Source: a virus
Length of the DNA stretch: 24,775 nt
Virus record (IMG/VR): IMGVR_UViG_3300048590_000220
Location: 1-24,775 of that record
Reading direction: 5' to 3' (one strand)
In this document: piece by piece, positions 23,068 to 24,775 of the stretch
How positions within the stretch are numbered: position 1 is the first letter of the stretch
Layout of the letters: each line of letters starts with the position of its first letter
The notes under the pieces: generated by a model
What the model was told of the DNA's origin: nothing
Seen by the model: the letters and a program-made list of their open reading frames with translations, nothing else
Database searches by the model: none
Translations under genes and position numbers: made by a program

Positions 23068-23512
23068 ATTGAACGAAGTTCAATTTCCGAACGAAGTGAG
23101 GAAATAGATAACAGTAAAGAAACTGTTACGAAACTTCTAAGTAACTGATAGAATCAGTATCTATCTTTAATGGCTCGAATTGTGTTTATACTCATTTAAG
23201 AAGGTATCATTTGCCTTCGGCAAACGGGCTTCGCCCGATTCCTTTTGAGTGTATAATATTCATAAGAAGAATTGAAACTGTTCTCTACACTAATAAGAAG
23301 GATTGAAGATGTATCCTTACATTAAGAGAAGGTATCTTGTTGGCTTCGCCAACTGAACTTCGTTCAATCCTCTTGATCTCAATAACAAATGTAAAGAGTA
23401 TTATTCACTCCAAGAAAAGGATTGAAGATGTATCCTTACAATAAGAGAAGATATCATTTGCCTTCGGCAAACGAACTTCGTTCGATTTCATCGGATTCAA
23501 TTAAAGAGTGAA
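23068..23512. repeat. Array of tandem twin-hairpin units with compensatory stems
   Basis: Paired triloop hairpins repeat. The first is ATTGAAC-GAA-GTTCAAT (23068-23084). Then come TTTGCC-TTC-GGCAAA (23210-23224) with CGGGC-TTC-GCCCG (23225-23237), GTTGGC-TTC-GCCAAC (23339-23353) with TGAAC-TTC-GTTCA (23354-23366), and TTTGCC-TTC-GGCAAA (23457-23471) with CGAAC-TTC-GTTCG (23472-23484). Outer stems enclose some pairs: TTACATT/AATGTAA (23317-23323/23388-23394) and TTCACTC/GAGTGAA (23404-23410/23506-23512). A further unit, TAACAGT/ACTGTTA with ACTGAT/ATCAGT, lies inside ATAGAT/ATCTAT (23104-23164). AAGGAT/ATCCTT hairpins (23298-23318, 23417-23437) separate the units. Confidence 0.8.
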
Positions 23513-23605
23513 AGAGACAATAGAAATGGATTGATACACTCTAAGAAAGAATGATGCCTGCTTGAAACTGATGATGACTGATTGACACTTACGATGCCCG
23601 CTTGA

Positions 23606-23710
23606 GCCTGTCCCTGCCTTCCCCTGCCAGCTTCGGCACGTTCCGTCCCTGCTAGACCCGCTCCTGCCTGTCCCTGCCTTCCTAGACCCGCTCCTGCCCT
23701 TCCCCTGCCC
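23606..23710. repeat. C-rich degenerate tandem repeat with quadruplex potential
   Basis: CTAGACCCGCTCCTGCC occurs at 23652-23668 and 23682-23698 (30 bases apart). GCCTGTCCCTGCCTTCC occurs at 23606-23622 and 23666-23682 (60 apart). On the minus strand 23710-23687 has four G runs of three or more with loops of 2, 2 and 7, a canonical quadruplex pattern. Base composition differs sharply from the AT-rich stretch before it. The stretch 23521-23605 shows nothing notable. Confidence 0.75.
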
Positions 23711-23723
23711 ACTAAGTACCAAT

Positions 23724-24161
23724 GTGCATGAGCTACGCCTAGACCCAGAGCCATTCTGGACATATCGACAAGAGCCATACGTTATTCAACCTTCAAGAGA
23801 CTACGAAGGCTTTGTGTACCTCATAACCAACAAGCAGACCAACAGGAAGTACATAGGCAAGAAATCATTCTGGTCTAGGGTATCGCTCAAGAGTGGCAGG
23901 AAGCAGACCATAGAAAGCGATTGGAAGAAGTATTACGGATCTTCTGATGAACTGAGCCAAGATATCAAACTCATTGGCAAGCACAACTTCAATAGAGAAA
24001 TACTTCACCTATGCCGAACAAAGAAAGAAACAACATTCTTTGAACTTCAGGAACTATATGCAAGGCAAGTGCTGTTGTCTGAAGAGTACTACAACAAGTC
24101 TATTCAAGGCAAGTTCTTCAAGTCAGAGATGCAGAAAACAATAAATACAATCAGGAGTTGA
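23724..24161 (+). CDS. GIY-YIG-like endonuclease
   Basis: 145 residues from a GTG start. The GIY-YIG core is degenerate but clear: GFVYLITNKQTNRKYIGKKS, in which VYL replaces GIY and YIG is intact, then FWSR with the likely catalytic Arg. A middle KKYYGSSDEL and a C-terminal NREILHLC/TTFFELQELYARQV/YYNKSIQGKF follow, as in phage homing-type nucleases. It cuts DNA, probably as a free-standing homing endonuclease. No Shine-Dalgarno is seen, and the same frame is open upstream to 23586 through the C-rich repeat, so the start is uncertain. CTAGACCC recurs at 23739 within the gene. Confidence 0.78.
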   Translation: MHELRLDPEPFWTYRQEPYVIQPSRDYEGFVYLITNKQTNRKYIGKKSFWSRVSLKSGRKQTIESDWKKYYGSSDELSQDIKLIGKHNFNREILHLCRTKKETTFFELQELYARQVLLSEEYYNKSIQGKFFKSEMQKTINTIRS

Positions 24162-24165
24162 ACAC

Positions 24166-24363
24166 ATGGAAATCAAAACGTATGAACAGTTAAGGCGAGA
24201 AAGAATTGATGAAGCAAGGGAATGGGGAAACCTGTACCGTAAGCTGTCATTGCAGACGGCATTGGAGAACAGGCGAGACAGGTATGAACAGTTTGATTGT
24301 AGGTTGACTATGAGGGAAGAAGAGTTGTTGTATGCCAAAGAAATTGGAAAGAGCTTGCGCTAA
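24166..24363 (+). CDS. Small charged protein, unknown function
   Basis: 65 residues, highly charged and helical (EQLRRERIDEAREWGNLYRK, RRDRYEQFDCRLTMREEELL). No family is recognised. The start has AGGAG about 11 bases upstream, with ATAAATA at 24141-24147. Its last 32 bases overlap the HNH gene in another frame, so the two are coupled and it may assist the packaging nuclease. That role is a guess from position. Confidence 0.65.
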   Translation: MEIKTYEQLRRERIDEAREWGNLYRKLSLQTALENRRDRYEQFDCRLTMREEELLYAKEIGKSLR

Positions 24364-24709
24364 TCGAAGTTGTCCGAACACAACAAGTAATTTTATGGGT
24401 TACTGCAATGATTGTGTGAATGAACGCAACAGGCAACAACCAAGGCAAGACAAGAAAGAATACGATACAGAGCAATGGAAGAAGTTGAGAGCGATTGTGT
24501 TGGCGAAGAATCCGTTATGCCTAGTCTGCCAGAGCTTCGGAGAGACAACCATAGCTACTGAAGTTGACCACATCAGAGAATGGAGAACAGGCAGAGACAA
24601 AGCAGAGCAATGGAGATTGTTTGTGGATATGAACAATATGCAATCCCTTTGTAAGAGTTGTCACAGTAAGAAGACGTTCAAACACTGGCTGAATAATCGT
24701 CGTAAGTGA
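24332..24709 (+). CDS. HNH endonuclease of the packaging module
   Basis: 125 residues. An N-terminal cysteine cluster (C9, C14, C25, C28) precedes the HNH domain: CLVC (63-66), the catalytic VDHI (D79, H80), NNMQSLC (N101-C107) and CKSCH (107-111), a zinc-bound beta-beta-alpha-metal fold. Next to terS across the joined ends, it matches the HNH proteins known to work with terminase in cos cleavage of HK97-like phages. The start overlaps the upstream gene. The 66 bases after the stop and the first 73 of the window are the likely cos region. Confidence 0.9.
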   Translation: MPKKLERACANRSCPNTTSNFMGYCNDCVNERNRQQPRQDKKEYDTEQWKKLRAIVLAKNPLCLVCQSFGETTIATEVDHIREWRTGRDKAEQWRLFVDMNNMQSLCKSCHSKKTFKHWLNNRRK

Positions 24710-24775
24710 CTGATAGGGAAGGGGATATCTCAAAACTTTCTGGCTCTGGCTGGAAGGACGCGGTTCCCCACCTTG
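24710..24775. other. Candidate cos region (continues into 1-73)
   Basis: Non-coding bases between HNH and, across the joined ends, terS. They include GGAAGGACGCGG and end CCCCACCTTG, overlapping the start of the window by eight bases. By analogy with HK97-like phages the cohesive end would be here. The exact cut cannot be read from sequence alone. Confidence 0.5.

Noticed and set aside
23068-23512. CRISPR array
   Set aside because: The repeats are imperfect, differ by compensatory changes, are not separated by unique spacers of constant length, and no cas gene is present.
23497-23778. Minus-strand frames rich in Gly, Ala and Arg opposite the C-rich repeat
   Set aside because: They are low-complexity translations of a repeat, with no Shine-Dalgarno and no domain, and they overlap the start of the nuclease gene.

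Overview
The window looks like the complete genome of a small temperate siphovirus (tailed, long non-contractile tail), opened between the HNH nuclease gene and the small terminase gene. The last eight bases repeat the first eight (CCACCTTG), and HNH, small terminase and large terminase become neighbours when the ends are joined, as in cos-type HK97-like phages. The integrase lies inside the window, not at an edge, so this is the free or virion form and not an integrated prophage. The host cannot be named. Shine-Dalgarno sequences (AGGAG), a near-consensus sigma70-type promoter, a tRNA gene with encoded CCA and moderate GC point to an ordinary bacterial host. The collagen-like tail protein gives no further resolution.

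Layout. Positions 74-5069 (+) hold the packaging and head genes: small and large terminase, portal, HK97-type protease with a coiled-coil tail, and major capsid protein, closed by a strong terminator. Positions 5175-8142 (+) hold connectors and tail tube: gp6/gp8-like connector, head closure protein, HK97 gp10-like protein, DUF3168 tail terminator, a GT2 glycosyltransferase inserted in the middle, and the tail tube. Positions 8160-12070 (+) hold the tail assembly chaperone pair joined by a -1 frameshift site, and the tape measure. Positions 12074-18883 (+) hold a hub/fibre protein with a 17-residue repeat, a collagen-like fibre, a beta-rich adhesin candidate, a DUF4376 protein, a coiled-coil membrane protein, a second glycosyltransferase and a coiled-coil protein of unknown role. 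Positions 18907-20410 carry a terminator, tRNA-Arg(UCU), a repeat-rich attP-like region and the tyrosine integrase. Positions 20364-22378 (-) carry an excisionase-like protein, an unknown small protein, and a four-gene operon with two zinc-ribbon proteins and a winged-helix protein. Positions 22379-23723 (1.3 kb) carry no credible gene and are dense with helices. Positions 23724-24709 (+) carry a GIY-YIG nuclease, a small protein and the HNH packaging nuclease.

The most interesting region is 22580-23520: a promoter-like TATAAATA followed by a large predicted structured RNA (GNRA hairpin, a possible tetraloop receptor, long-range helices). It runs into an array of units made of paired triloop hairpins whose stems change sequence by compensatory substitution from unit to unit. 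Also notable are an ATAAATA motif at many gene junctions, two glycosyltransferases inside the virion gene cluster, a classical A AAA AAG frameshift site, and the absence of any recognisable endolysin, replication protein or CI-type repressor.
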